The notes beneath the pieces were generated by a model that saw only the letters and a program-made list of their open reading frames with translations, ran no database searches and had not been told where the DNA came from. 64,000 nt of DNA from Bog-473 sp963850095 (lineage in GTDB: Bacteria; Actinomycetota; Acidimicrobiia; Acidimicrobiales; RAAP-2). The DNA is taken from NCBI GenBank assembly GCA_963850095.1, contig CAWKJX010000012.1:248001-312000 (forward strand), read 5' to 3'. The translations under genes and the position numbers were made by a program. Position 1 is the stretch's first letter. Each line of letters begins with the position of its first letter. This document shows positions 53,995 through 62,326 of the stretch, one piece after another.

Positions 53995-54900
53995 CTACTC
54001 GGCCCGCACCTTGTCCTTGAGCGCCGGCACAATCGGCGGCGCCTCCTTCCAATTGGGGATGCCCGAGTCCTCGAGCGCCACCGGGTAGTGGTTCTCGTTG
54101 ACCTGGGCCCAGTGCGAGTGGTTGAGCTCGTGCAGCGTGAAGCACGCGTTCAGCGCGTTGTAGAAGCCCATGTTGTCGACGCTCTGGTTCACCGACTCCT
54201 TTATCAGCAGCGACGTCATGGTCGGCAGCTGGGCGATGCGGCGGGCGAACTCGACGGTGCGGTCGGTCAACTGGTCATCGGGGAACACCTTGGTCACCAT
54301 GCCGAGCCGGTGGGCCTCGTCGGCGTCGACCGAGTCGCCGGTCAAGAGGAGCTCCTTGGCCTTGCGCGGCCCGAACTCCCAGGGGTGCGCGAAGTACTCG
54401 ACGCCGCACATGCCCAACCGGGTGCCCACCACGTCGGCGAACCGCGTGCCCTCGGCGGCGACGATGAGGTCGCAGGCCCACAGCAACATGAGACCGGCCG
54501 CGTACACGTCGCCGTGAGCCTGGCCGATCGTGATCTTGCGGAGATTGCGCCACCGGCGTGTGTTCTCGAAGAAGTAGTGCCACTCCTGGAGCATCAGCGA
54601 CTCGGCGCCCTTGCGCGTGGCGCCGTTGATGGCACGGGTCGGATGCAGGGTGGGACCGGGCGTCATCTCCTCCCGGGACTCCTTGGAACCGAGGTCGTGG
54701 CCGGAGGAGAACATGGGTCCGGTGCCGCCGAGGATCACGACCCGCACCTCGTCGTCCGCCTCGGCCGCCAGGAAGGCGTCGTTCAGCTCGACGAGCAGCC
54801 CCCGGTGCTGCGCGTTGCGCGAGCTGGGCCGGTTGAGCATGATGCGCACGATCCGGCCTTCGTCGAGCGTCTCGTAGAGCAGGTACTTGTAGTCAGGCAT
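53995..54900 (-). CDS. enoyl-CoA hydratase/isomerase family protein
   Basis: A 301-residue crotonase: RIVRIMLNRPSSRNAQHRGLL, oxyanion segment PMFSSGHDLGSKES and the second segment IGQAHGDVYAAGLMLLWACDLI, in which the usual Gly-Gly-Gly is replaced by YAAG, suggesting a specialised subfamily. FADVVGTRLGMCGVEYFAHP holds the position of a catalytic residue, and FHELNHSHW lies in the C-terminal helix. The start at 54900 (MPDYKYLLYETLDEG) matches many actinobacterial homologues linked to cyclic or branched acyl-CoA catabolism. Neighbouring amidohydrolase and ABC genes are on the same strand. Confidence 0.88.
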   Translation of the reverse strand: MPDYKYLLYETLDEGRIVRIMLNRPSSRNAQHRGLLVELNDAFLAAEADDEVRVVILGGTGPMFSSGHDLGSKESREEMTPGPTLHPTRAINGATRKGAESLMLQEWHYFFENTRRWRNLRKITIGQAHGDVYAAGLMLLWACDLIVAAEGTRFADVVGTRLGMCGVEYFAHPWEFGPRKAKELLLTGDSVDADEAHRLGMVTKVFPDDQLTDRTVEFARRIAQLPTMTSLLIKESVNQSVDNMGFYNALNACFTLHELNHSHWAQVNENHYPVALEDSGIPNWKEAPPIVPALKDKVRAE

Positions 54901-55045
54901 GTTCGTTCGGCCTCCTCGTGAGCTTGGCGTGGCGTCGGCGCGGCGACCCTACAGTGCGGACGAAATCGGTGCCGCATCGCGGGCCCGTGCGCGTGCGCCG
55001 AAGAGCGGGCCGGGCCGGGCCGCCGGCCAGCGACCGCCGTGGTCC

Positions 55046-56248
55046 CTACGAAACGGCGCCGGCGAGCGCCTCGACCTTCATGATGCGGGCCAGGTTGCCG
55101 CCCATGATCTGCCGCACGTCCTCTTCGGGCAGGCCCGCCGGCAGGTGGTCGACGTAGCTGGTCGGCTCGGCCAGGCCCTCGGGGTGCGGGTAGTCCGACC
55201 CGAACAGCACGTGGTCGACGCCGACCGTCTCGATGAGCCGGGTCAGGTCGTCCTCGTGGAACGGGCTGATCCACACGTTGGACTTGAACTGCTCGACCGG
55301 GTCGCCGTCGAAGGCATGCGGCATCTGGCGATGGATGTGAGCCAGGTGGTCGACGAAAGGAGCCACCCAGTCGCCACCGCTCTCTATGTTGGCCACGCGC
55401 AACTCGGGGAACCGGGCGAACACACCGTGGCAGCAGAAGGCCGACATCGTGTCCTCGACGGCGCGCTTGCCCATGCTCATCATGCGGAACGCGTCCAGCC
55501 GGAAGGGCAGCATTTCGCTCGGACCGGTCCAGTCACTCTGGTAGCGGGAGTACCCGCTGTCCGACGAATGCATGGAGACGAGGATGTCGGCGTCGACCAC
55601 CGCCTGCCAGAACGGGTCGAACTCGGGGTAGCCGAACGACCGTGAGCCGCGGTAACCCGGGACGGGTGCCGGGCGGACGAGCACGGTCTTGGCGCCGCGC
55701 TCGATCACCCACTCCAGTTCCTCGATCGCCTTCTCGACGATCGGGAGCGTGATGACCGGCGTGGCGAAGATCCGGTTCTCGTAATTGAAGGTCCACTCCT
55801 CGTACATCCACTCGTTCAACGCGTGGATGGCCGCGTGCGTCAGGTCGGGCTCGTCGCGCAGACGCTCCTCGAGCAGGCTGGCCAGCGTCGGGAACATCAG
55901 CGCCCGATCGACACCCAGCTCGTCCATCAGCTCGAGGCGCGGCGCCGGCGCACTGAAGCCCGGCAGCGCCCGCATCGGCTCGCCGATGATCTCCCGATAC
56001 GACTTGCCCTCGGGATTGCCGTTGCGGAAGTACTCCTCCTGTGCGCCCGGCCGGGCCACGACCTCGAAGGTCGGGTTCGGGATGTACTCGCTCACCGTGC
56101 CCCGGATCATGATCTTCGTCCGGCCGTGCAGGTCGACGTAGTCGATGGCGCCCTTGTAGCGGTCGGGCAGGTGCCGGGTGAACGACTCCTTCGTCTCGTA
56201 CAGGTGGTTGTCGGCGTCGAAGACGGGAAAGTCGAGCTTGGTGACCAT
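55046..56248 (-). CDS. amidohydrolase-2 family protein
   Basis: A 400-residue metal-dependent hydrolase/decarboxylase. The N-terminal metal motif is FPVFDADNHLYETKESF (DxNH form), the barrel continues through DILVSMHSSDSGY with a metal His, FPELRVANIESGGDW, and DHVLFGSDYPHPEGL with the catalytic Asp. Members decarboxylate or hydrate cyclic acid intermediates; exact reaction not predictable. Expressed leftwards from a promoter region holding the TTGAC-N6-GTCAA palindrome, divergent from the OB-fold/thiolase gene, so the two are probably co-regulated. Confidence 0.88.
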   Translation of the reverse strand: MVTKLDFPVFDADNHLYETKESFTRHLPDRYKGAIDYVDLHGRTKIMIRGTVSEYIPNPTFEVVARPGAQEEYFRNGNPEGKSYREIIGEPMRALPGFSAPAPRLELMDELGVDRALMFPTLASLLEERLRDEPDLTHAAIHALNEWMYEEWTFNYENRIFATPVITLPIVEKAIEELEWVIERGAKTVLVRPAPVPGYRGSRSFGYPEFDPFWQAVVDADILVSMHSSDSGYSRYQSDWTGPSEMLPFRLDAFRMMSMGKRAVEDTMSAFCCHGVFARFPELRVANIESGGDWVAPFVDHLAHIHRQMPHAFDGDPVEQFKSNVWISPFHEDDLTRLIETVGVDHVLFGSDYPHPEGLAEPTSYVDHLPAGLPEEDVRQIMGGNLARIMKVEALAGAVS

Positions 56249-56267
56249 GGCTGCAGCCTATTGGATT

Positions 56268-56283
56268 TTGACTGCGACGTCAA
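56268..56283. promoter_or_regulatory. TTGAC-N6-GTCAA palindrome upstream of the amidohydrolase
   Basis: A perfect inverted repeat, TTGAC (56268-56272) and GTCAA (56279-56283), lies 20 bases before the amidohydrolase start. Its reverse strand reads TATTGACGTCG, partly matching the elements at 53851 and 56444. Candidate TetR operator. Confidence 0.5.
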
Positions 56284-56443
56284 TATTAGAATTGAGCCGG
56301 CAGCCTGCCCTGGTTCTGCCTCGCATCCGCTTGCCCCTCCGTCAGGCGGCTCCGCGGCCGGAGACTCGTGAACCCCGGCCGAGGTCTGCCCGAGCGGGCC
56401 CTGCTCCCGACCGTGGCCTAGCATGGCCCGAGTGTTCGATTAC

Positions 56444-56459
56444 GACGTCGATGTCAATA
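56444..56459. promoter_or_regulatory. GACGTCGATGTCAATA element upstream of the OB-fold/thiolase gene
   Basis: This element sits 29 bases before the GTG start of the thiolase fusion. Its reverse complement, TATTGACATCGACGTC, shares a 14-base block (with the next base) with the livHM promoter site. Third member of the putative regulon motif. Confidence 0.5.
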
Positions 56460-56487
56460 CTCGACCAAGGCGCAGGCCAGGACCACA

Positions 56488-58133
56488 GTGCGACCGCTCC
56501 CTGAACTGACGCCGACCAACGAATGGTTCTGGACGTCGGGAGCCGACGGGGTACTGCGCATCCAGGGGTGCGAGGACTGCGGCCGGCTGGCGCACCCGCC
56601 CGTGCCCATCTGCCCCTACTGCCGGAGCCGGACGGCCAAGCCGACGCCGGTGTCGGGCCGGGGCACCATCGTCGGCTTCACGGTGAACCAGCATCGCTGG
56701 CTGCCCGACTTCGATCCGCCCTATGTCATCGCGGTCGTCGCCTTGGCCGAGGATCCTCACGTCCGCCTGACGACCAACATCGTCGGCTGCGACCCGGCCG
56801 AGGTGCGCATCGGCCAGGAGGTCGCCGTCCGCTTCGAGCACCAGGACGACGTGTGGCTGCCCCTCTTCGAACCCACGGGGGCGATCGACCCGGTCGACCG
56901 CGTCGAAGAGCCGGTCCGTCCCCGGCCGCGTCAGCCGCTCACGGCCGACCGGTTCGAGCACCGGGCCGTCCTGAGCGGCGTCGGGCGCTCGCGCCTCGGC
57001 CGGCGCCTCATGATCGACCCCCTCGAGCTGGCGGTCGATGCCAGCCTCAAGGCGGTGGCCGACGCCGGGCTCACGCTCGAGGACATCGACGGCCTGTCCA
57101 CCTATCCGGGCGGCGTCGGCGCCGGAATGACCGAGGGTGGGATCACCGCGCATCGAGGAAGCGCTGCGCCTCCACCCCACCTGGCACAACGGCGGCATGG
57201 ATCTCCCCGGTCCGGGTGGGTCGATCGTCGCCGCCGCCATGGCCATCGCCGCCGGGCTGTGCCGCCACGTCCTGTGCTTCCGCACCGTCTGGGAGTCGAC
57301 GTACGCCACGCTGGTGGCGCAGGGCGCCATCGGCGGCCACCGCGGCGCCAGCCGGGTGTCGGGACCGATGCAGGAGTGGCGCGCCCCGTTCGGCGCCCTG
57401 TCGGCCGGCAACTGGATCGGCATGAATGCCAACCAGTACCTCCATCGCTACGGCGCACCGCGCGAAATGCTCGGCCTCATCGCCCTCAATGCGCGCACGA
57501 ACGCCGGACGGAACCCCGAAGCGATCTACCGCGAACCCTTGACGATGGACGACTACCTCTCGGCGCGCCCCATCACCTCGCCGTTCGGCCTCTACGACTG
57601 CGACGTCCCCTGTGACGCCTCCATCGCGGTGATCGTCTCCGACGCGTCGGTGGCCGCCGACCTGCCCCACCCGGCCGTGCGCATCGAGGCCGTCGGCACC
57701 CAGATCCTCGAGCGGGTCTCGTGGGACCAGGGGACGCTCACGCACGAGCCGCAGGTCATCGGTCAGGCGGCGCATCTGTGGACGCGGACGGACCTGGGAC
57801 CCGACGACGTCGACGTGGCCCTGATCTACGACGGCTTCACCTTCAACGCCATCTCCTGGCTCGAAGGGCCTCGGGTTCTGCGGGTTCGGCGAGGCCTACG
57901 ACTGGCTCGAGGGCGGGCGCCGCATCGCCCTCGACGGCCAACTGCCCGTCAACCCGCACGGCGGCCAGCTCTCGGAAGGCCGGACGCACGGGTTCGGCTT
58001 CGTCTACGAAGCGGTGCAGCAGCTGCGCCACGAGGCGGGCGCCCGGCAGGTCACCGATGCCGCGACAGCCGTGGTCACGAGCGGTGGTGGCACGCCTTCG
58101 GGCGTGCTGCTCCTGCAGAGGGACGAGGCGTGA
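56488..58133 (+). CDS. DUF35/OB-fold zinc-ribbon protein fused to a thiolase-like lipid-transfer protein (two single-base frame breaks)
   Basis: A ~548-residue fusion. The N-terminal ~140 residues are a DUF35 zinc ribbon (CEDCGRLAHPPVPICPYC, four Cys) plus OB fold (PVSGRGTIVGFTVNQH). The rest is a degenerate thiolase of the SCPx/Ltp type: GVGRSRLGRRLMIDPLELAVDASLKA, GGSIVAAAMAIAAGLC, YDGFTFNAISWLEG, GFGEAYDWLEGG and NPHGGQLSEGRTHGFGF with the conserved His, ending TSGGGTPSGVLLLQ. One extra base near 57150 and one near 57865 explain the frame changes. DUF35-thiolase pairs such as ChsH2-Ltp2 in steroid degradation act as retro-aldol lyases; here both partners would be one chain. GTG 56488 starts at the conserved RPLPELTPTNEWFW. 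Confidence 0.82.
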
Positions 58134-58230
58134 CGGCGGCGGCCACCGACAGACGTGTCCACCCGGGCACGGGACGGCCAACGGTACATTGATGGCACCC
58201 GCGGCCAAGGATCCAGCGAAGGAGGGACGC

Positions 58231-58941
58231 GTGTCGACGACGCGATCGCTGACCAACGGCGGCGACAAGCCGAGCGGACCCCGGTCCCGCAAGGGGGTCG
58301 AGACGCGGGCCCGGCTGGTGGCCGCGGCCAAGGAGGTCTTCGAACAGGACGGCTTCCTCGACGCCCGCATCTCGGACATCGCGGAGCGTGCCGGCCTTTC
58401 GCACGGCTCCTTCTACCACTACTTCGACTCGAAGGAAGAGGTGTTCCGCGAGGTGGCGCTCGAAGTGGACGAGTCGCTCACCGCGCCCATGAACGTGATC
58501 GTGGACCCGACGTCGTCCGCCACGCCCTACGAGCGCATCCACGAGGCCATGCGGCTCCATCTGGAGAGCTACCGCAAGGAGGCGCGCATCATGGGCGTCA
58601 TTGAGCAGGTGTCCCGTTTCGACTCCGAGGTGGGTTCGGCGCGGTTCGAGCGTCACCGCGAATACAACTCGTGGGTCACGAATTCCATCAGGAGCCTGCA
58701 GCGGCACGGCCAGATCGACGAGCGCCTCGACCCCGTCATTGCCGCGGCCGCCCTGGGGTCGATGACCTACCGCTTCCCTGAAATGTGGTTCGTGCAGGGG
58801 ATGATCGACGTCGACTTCGACGATGTCGTCGACCAGCTGACACTTCTCTTCGTGCGGGCACTCGGTCTCCCCGAACCCCCCGAGGAGGTCTTGCCGCGCC
58901 TGGCCGCCACCAACGAAGCCGCCGGGCGCCCCTCGGCCTGA
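58231..58941 (+). CDS. TetR family transcriptional regulator
   Basis: A 236-residue TetR protein: RKGVETRARLVAAAKEVF, QDGFLDARISDIAERAG, LSHGSFYHYFDSKEEVFREV form the complete DNA-binding domain; the C-terminal helical domain includes RHREYNSWVTNSIRSLQRHG and MTYRFPEMWFVQGM. GTG 58231 has a strong AAGGAGGGA site; ATG 58192 is in frame but lacks one. It lies 97 bases after the thiolase gene on the same strand and is the best local candidate for recognising the GACRTCGA-type elements at 53.85, 56.27 and 56.45 kb. Confidence 0.9.
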   Translation: MSTTRSLTNGGDKPSGPRSRKGVETRARLVAAAKEVFEQDGFLDARISDIAERAGLSHGSFYHYFDSKEEVFREVALEVDESLTAPMNVIVDPTSSATPYERIHEAMRLHLESYRKEARIMGVIEQVSRFDSEVGSARFERHREYNSWVTNSIRSLQRHGQIDERLDPVIAAAALGSMTYRFPEMWFVQGMIDVDFDDVVDQLTLLFVRALGLPEPPEEVLPRLAATNEAAGRPSA

Positions 58942-58984
58942 CCCAGGCCCGGCACGGGGCCGGCCGAACGAGAGCTTCAGCCCA

Positions 58985-59845
58985 TCAGCCCAACGTCTCG
59001 GCCTGCCACTCCAACAGTTGCGGTGCCAGCAGGGGCCAGCGTGCGAACAGCCCCTCGTCCCGGGCCTCCTGGCGCTCGATCCACTCCCGGTCCCCCCAGG
59101 GCGGCTCGACCAGCCGGGCCCGCGGCAGCATGGCGGCCAGCGTCTCGGAGGTCGCCCGGGTGTGGTGCGGATCGCTCTCGCCGCTGCGGAACACCAGGGC
59201 AGGCAGGTCCATGGCGCGGGCGTCGGCGTCGGGCAGCCCGGGAATGTGCTCCCCGTCGCGTGGGCAGTAGGCCACCATCCAGCGCTCCATGGTGGCGATG
59301 AACTCGGCCCGGTCCTGGTCGAGGAAGCGCTGGCGGTTCGAGGGGTTCCGCTCGACGACCTCGGCCCACTCGGGCAGGGCGGCGACCGCCGCCATGCCGT
59401 CGCGCCAGGCCTCGGCCAGGGAGCCCCCGCAGTAGTGGGTGGCCAGCGACAGCAGGCCGTAGACGCCCCCGCTGATCCACCAGACCGCCACGCCGGCCGC
59501 CGCCTCGGGATGACGCGATGCCGCCAGCAGCGACACCCGGGCCCCGCCGGATCCCCCCGAAATCACGGCCGGCGTCATGTCCAGGTGCTCGAGCAGCGCC
59601 ACCAGCGCGTCCGCCTGCATGGCCGACTCCGACGATCCCTCGAAGCACACGTCGGACTCGCCGCAGTTCGGCCGGTCCCAAATCAGCACCCGGTGACTCT
59701 GGGCCGCCAGCGTCTCGGCCAGCTGGCGCACCCCGGGCGACTCCTTGGTGAAGCGCCCACCCGGCGTGATCGACCACGGCCGACCCGCGCCGTCGCCGAT
59801 CACCTCGTAGCCGAGCGTGAGTCCGTTCACCTTGGCTGTCGCCAT
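58985..59845 (-). CDS. alpha/beta hydrolase
   Basis: A 286-residue alpha/beta-hydrolase of the epoxide-hydrolase/haloperoxidase-like kind: VNGLTLGYEVIGDG, PGGRFTKESPGVR (oxyanion strand), HRVLIWDRPNCGESDV, nucleophile elbow VISGGSGGARVSL (Ser) and acid region VFRSGESDPHHT with the final His region near EPPWGDREWIER. The motif DRPNCGxSD is typical of the family. ATG 59845 follows GGGAGGGAGGATC; an upstream ATG at 59971 adds unlikely Arg-rich sequence. Could cleave an ester, lactone or C-C bond in the neighbouring acyl-CoA pathway. Confidence 0.85.
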   Translation of the reverse strand: MATAKVNGLTLGYEVIGDGAGRPWSITPGGRFTKESPGVRQLAETLAAQSHRVLIWDRPNCGESDVCFEGSSESAMQADALVALLEHLDMTPAVISGGSGGARVSLLAASRHPEAAAGVAVWWISGGVYGLLSLATHYCGGSLAEAWRDGMAAVAALPEWAEVVERNPSNRQRFLDQDRAEFIATMERWMVAYCPRDGEHIPGLPDADARAMDLPALVFRSGESDPHHTRATSETLAAMLPRARLVEPPWGDREWIERQEARDEGLFARWPLLAPQLLEWQAETLG

Positions 59846-59906
59846 GATCCTCCCTCCCGGAACCGGCGCCGGCCGGCACGCCGGCGCACGCGACGTGCCG
59901 CGACCG

Positions 59907-61196
59907 CTACCCGCCCGCTCGGCCCCGTGGGACGTCACGGAACGGCACGTCCTTGTCCATCCTGCGCTCACGCGGCATGGTCAGCACCCGCTCGCTGATG
60001 ACGTTGCGCGCCATCTCGGTCGTGCCGCCGCCGATGCTGCCGACCTGGCGCATGAGGAAGTTGATGCCGCTCATGGCCGTCGAACCCTCGCCCGTCCAGG
60101 CCACCGACGAGGTACCGGCCACCTCGAGCGCCAGCGTCACCGTGCGGGACACGGCCGTGCCCTTGAAGAGGCGGACGAGGGCCGCCGCCTGGTCCGACCG
60201 GCGCCCCGCCCGGATGCTCTCGGTGACGCGCGACCCGAGTGCCTTGCCGACCAGCTCGAGCATCAGGGCCTCCCCGACCTTGTCGCGCACCATGGGGTCA
60301 CCCATCTGGTCCGTCTCGCGGGCGACGGCGAATACCGCTCCGGCATCGCTGCCCGTGCCGTGAATGGTGCCGACCGGCTCGGTGACGTAGGGCGACGTGA
60401 AGAGCATGCGCTCGTGGAACATCCAGCGCACGCCGACCGTCCACCCGTCGTCCACCTCTCCGACACGATCGGAGTCGGGCACGATGACGTCGGTCATGAA
60501 CTCCTGGCAGAACTCCCGCGAGCCGTTGAGCATCTCAATGCGGTGAACCTCAATGTTGGGCTGGTGGATCGGCAGCATGAAGACCGTGAGGCCCCGGTGC
60601 TTGGGGACGTCCCAGTTGGTGCGGGCCAGACACAGCCCCCAGTCCGACCACCAGGCTCCGGTCGTCCACACCTTCGAACCGTTCAGGACCCACTGGTCGC
60701 CGTCGCGCACGGCGGTGGTCAGCGCCCCGGCCACATCGGAGCCGCCGCTCGGCTCCGACAGGAACTGCATCCACAACTCCTCCCCCCGCAACATGGCCGG
60801 GAGGTGGCGCAGCTTCTGCTCCTCCGTGCCGTACTCGAGGATCACGGTCGCGCAGGGCGAGAGCGTGGGCACCTGGAGCCGCGCCGGGTACTCGTAACCG
60901 GCCATCTCCTCGTTGAGCACGATCTGGTGCTCGGGGGTCAGGCCCTGGCCGCCGTAGGCCCGCGGGAAGCAGATACCGGCCAGCCCCGCGTCGAACAGCA
61001 TCCGCTGGATCTCCCGGTCGCGGGCGATCTCGGCCAGCTCGAGCTCCTCGCTCATGTGGGCGCGGGCGTAGCGCACCTCCCCGGCCGCCATCTGGCGCAG
61101 GTTGGACCGGATGAAGGCCCGGGCCCGGTGACGGAACGACTCGAGGTCCTCGACCTCCTCGGTCCCGTCCTCGACCTCACTGCGCAACGCGTTCAC
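59907..61196 (-). CDS. acyl-CoA dehydrogenase (FadE-like)
   Basis: A 429-residue FAD-dependent acyl-CoA dehydrogenase. ICFPRAYGGQGLTPEHQIV, FLSEPSGGSDVAGALTTAV (FAD-binding loop), QWVLNGSKVWTTGAWWSDW and SIGGGTTEMARNVISERVL at the end are standard. Start GTG 61196 overlaps the stop of the second acyl-CoA dehydrogenase (GTGA). Such adjacent, coupled large/small pairs (as FadE26-FadE27/ChsE in mycobacteria) assemble as heterotetramers acting on bulky acyl-CoAs such as steroid side chains; that is inferred from the pairing. Confidence 0.92.
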   Translation of the reverse strand: MNALRSEVEDGTEEVEDLESFRHRARAFIRSNLRQMAAGEVRYARAHMSEELELAEIARDREIQRMLFDAGLAGICFPRAYGGQGLTPEHQIVLNEEMAGYEYPARLQVPTLSPCATVILEYGTEEQKLRHLPAMLRGEELWMQFLSEPSGGSDVAGALTTAVRDGDQWVLNGSKVWTTGAWWSDWGLCLARTNWDVPKHRGLTVFMLPIHQPNIEVHRIEMLNGSREFCQEFMTDVIVPDSDRVGEVDDGWTVGVRWMFHERMLFTSPYVTEPVGTIHGTGSDAGAVFAVARETDQMGDPMVRDKVGEALMLELVGKALGSRVTESIRAGRRSDQAAALVRLFKGTAVSRTVTLALEVAGTSSVAWTGEGSTAMSGINFLMRQVGSIGGGTTEMARNVISERVLTMPRERRMDKDVPFRDVPRGRAGG

Positions 61197-62326
61197 GCCG
61201 CCACCTCGTCACGTCCGGCCTCGGCGATCGCCGCAATCCTCTGGCGGTGGTCCGCCGGCGTGCCCGCCAGCGAGCGGTCGACCGTCAGGCGGCGCAGGAA
61301 GAGGTGGAGGTCGTGCTCGAAGGTGATGCCGATGCCACCGTGTATCTGGACGCAGTCCTGCAGCAGCTCCGCCCCGTACTCGCCGACATACGCCTTGGCC
61401 GCGCTCAGCAGCTCGGCCGCCTCGGGCACCTCGTCCTGCACGGCGACGCAGGCGGCATCGCTGATGGCGTGCGCCGCCTCGAGCCACATCAGCATGTCGG
61501 CGAAGCGGTGCTTCAGCGCCTGGTACGAGGCCAGCGGTCGCCCGAAGGAGTAGCGGTCGAACGCCCATTCGACCGTCATGTCGAAGCCGGTCTGCATGGC
61601 GCCCACGCTCTCCGCGTTGAGCAGGACCGCCGAGATCGCCAGCTGGCGGTCCACGTCGGCGGTTCCCTCGCCCGCCGTGCCCACGAGGGCGTCCGTCCCG
61701 ACCGACGCGCCGTCGAACGTCACCAGGCCGAAGCGGCGGGTCAGGTCGATCGTCTCCATCGGCGCCACGGCCACGCCGGCCGTGTCCGTCGGCACGAGCA
61801 GCTGGGTGACGCCGTCCCCGTCGGCACAGGTCACCAGCAGGTACGCCGCCTGGCCCGCCGACTCGACCACCCGCGCCTCGCCCCGGAGCACGAACCCGTC
61901 CCGGTCGCGCCGGACCTCGACGGTGGGGTCCCAGCCGACCGGCCCGACGGCGGGACCGCACCAGGTGGCGATGACTTCACCCGAAAGCAGGCCGGCCAGC
62001 ACGTCGGGGTGCGCCCCGTGCGCGCTCAGCACGGCCGCCACCACGTTCGTGGCCAGCAGCGGCCCCGGGGCGGCCCGGCGCCCGAACTCGTAGGCCACCA
62101 GGCTGAGGTCGACCAGGCCGGCCCCGCTGATGGTGCCGCCGCCGTGGGCCTCGTCGACCAGCAGCGACGTCCAGCCCAGCTCCGCGCCGCGGCGCCAGTA
62201 CACCGGGTCGAACCCGGCCGGGTCGTCACGCAGGGCGCGCACCGTGTCGGCCGGCGCCTGCTCGGCCAGGAAGCGTCCGGTCGTCTCCCGGAAGAACTCC
62301 TGGTCGCCCGTCAGCGCAATGAGCAT
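61193..62326 (-). CDS. acyl-CoA dehydrogenase, small partner subunit (FadE-like)
   Basis: A 377-residue acyl-CoA dehydrogenase family protein, shorter and more divergent than its neighbour. FFRETTGRFLAEQAP, WTSLLVDEAHGGGTISGAG, YSFGRPLASYQALKHRFADM and the C-terminal CVQIHGGIGITFEHDLHLFLRR are recognisable; the middle FAD loop (EVRRDRDGFVLRGEARVV) is degenerate. It lies downstream of an amidohydrolase (TGATG overlap) and upstream of its partner gene (GTGA overlap), all leftward. The likely partner subunit of a two-gene heteromeric dehydrogenase. Confidence 0.9.
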   Translation of the reverse strand: MLIALTGDQEFFRETTGRFLAEQAPADTVRALRDDPAGFDPVYWRRGAELGWTSLLVDEAHGGGTISGAGLVDLSLVAYEFGRRAAPGPLLATNVVAAVLSAHGAHPDVLAGLLSGEVIATWCGPAVGPVGWDPTVEVRRDRDGFVLRGEARVVESAGQAAYLLVTCADGDGVTQLLVPTDTAGVAVAPMETIDLTRRFGLVTFDGASVGTDALVGTAGEGTADVDRQLAISAVLLNAESVGAMQTGFDMTVEWAFDRYSFGRPLASYQALKHRFADMLMWLEAAHAISDAACVAVQDEVPEAAELLSAAKAYVGEYGAELLQDCVQIHGGIGITFEHDLHLFLRRLTVDRSLAGTPADHRQRIAAIAEAGRDEVAA

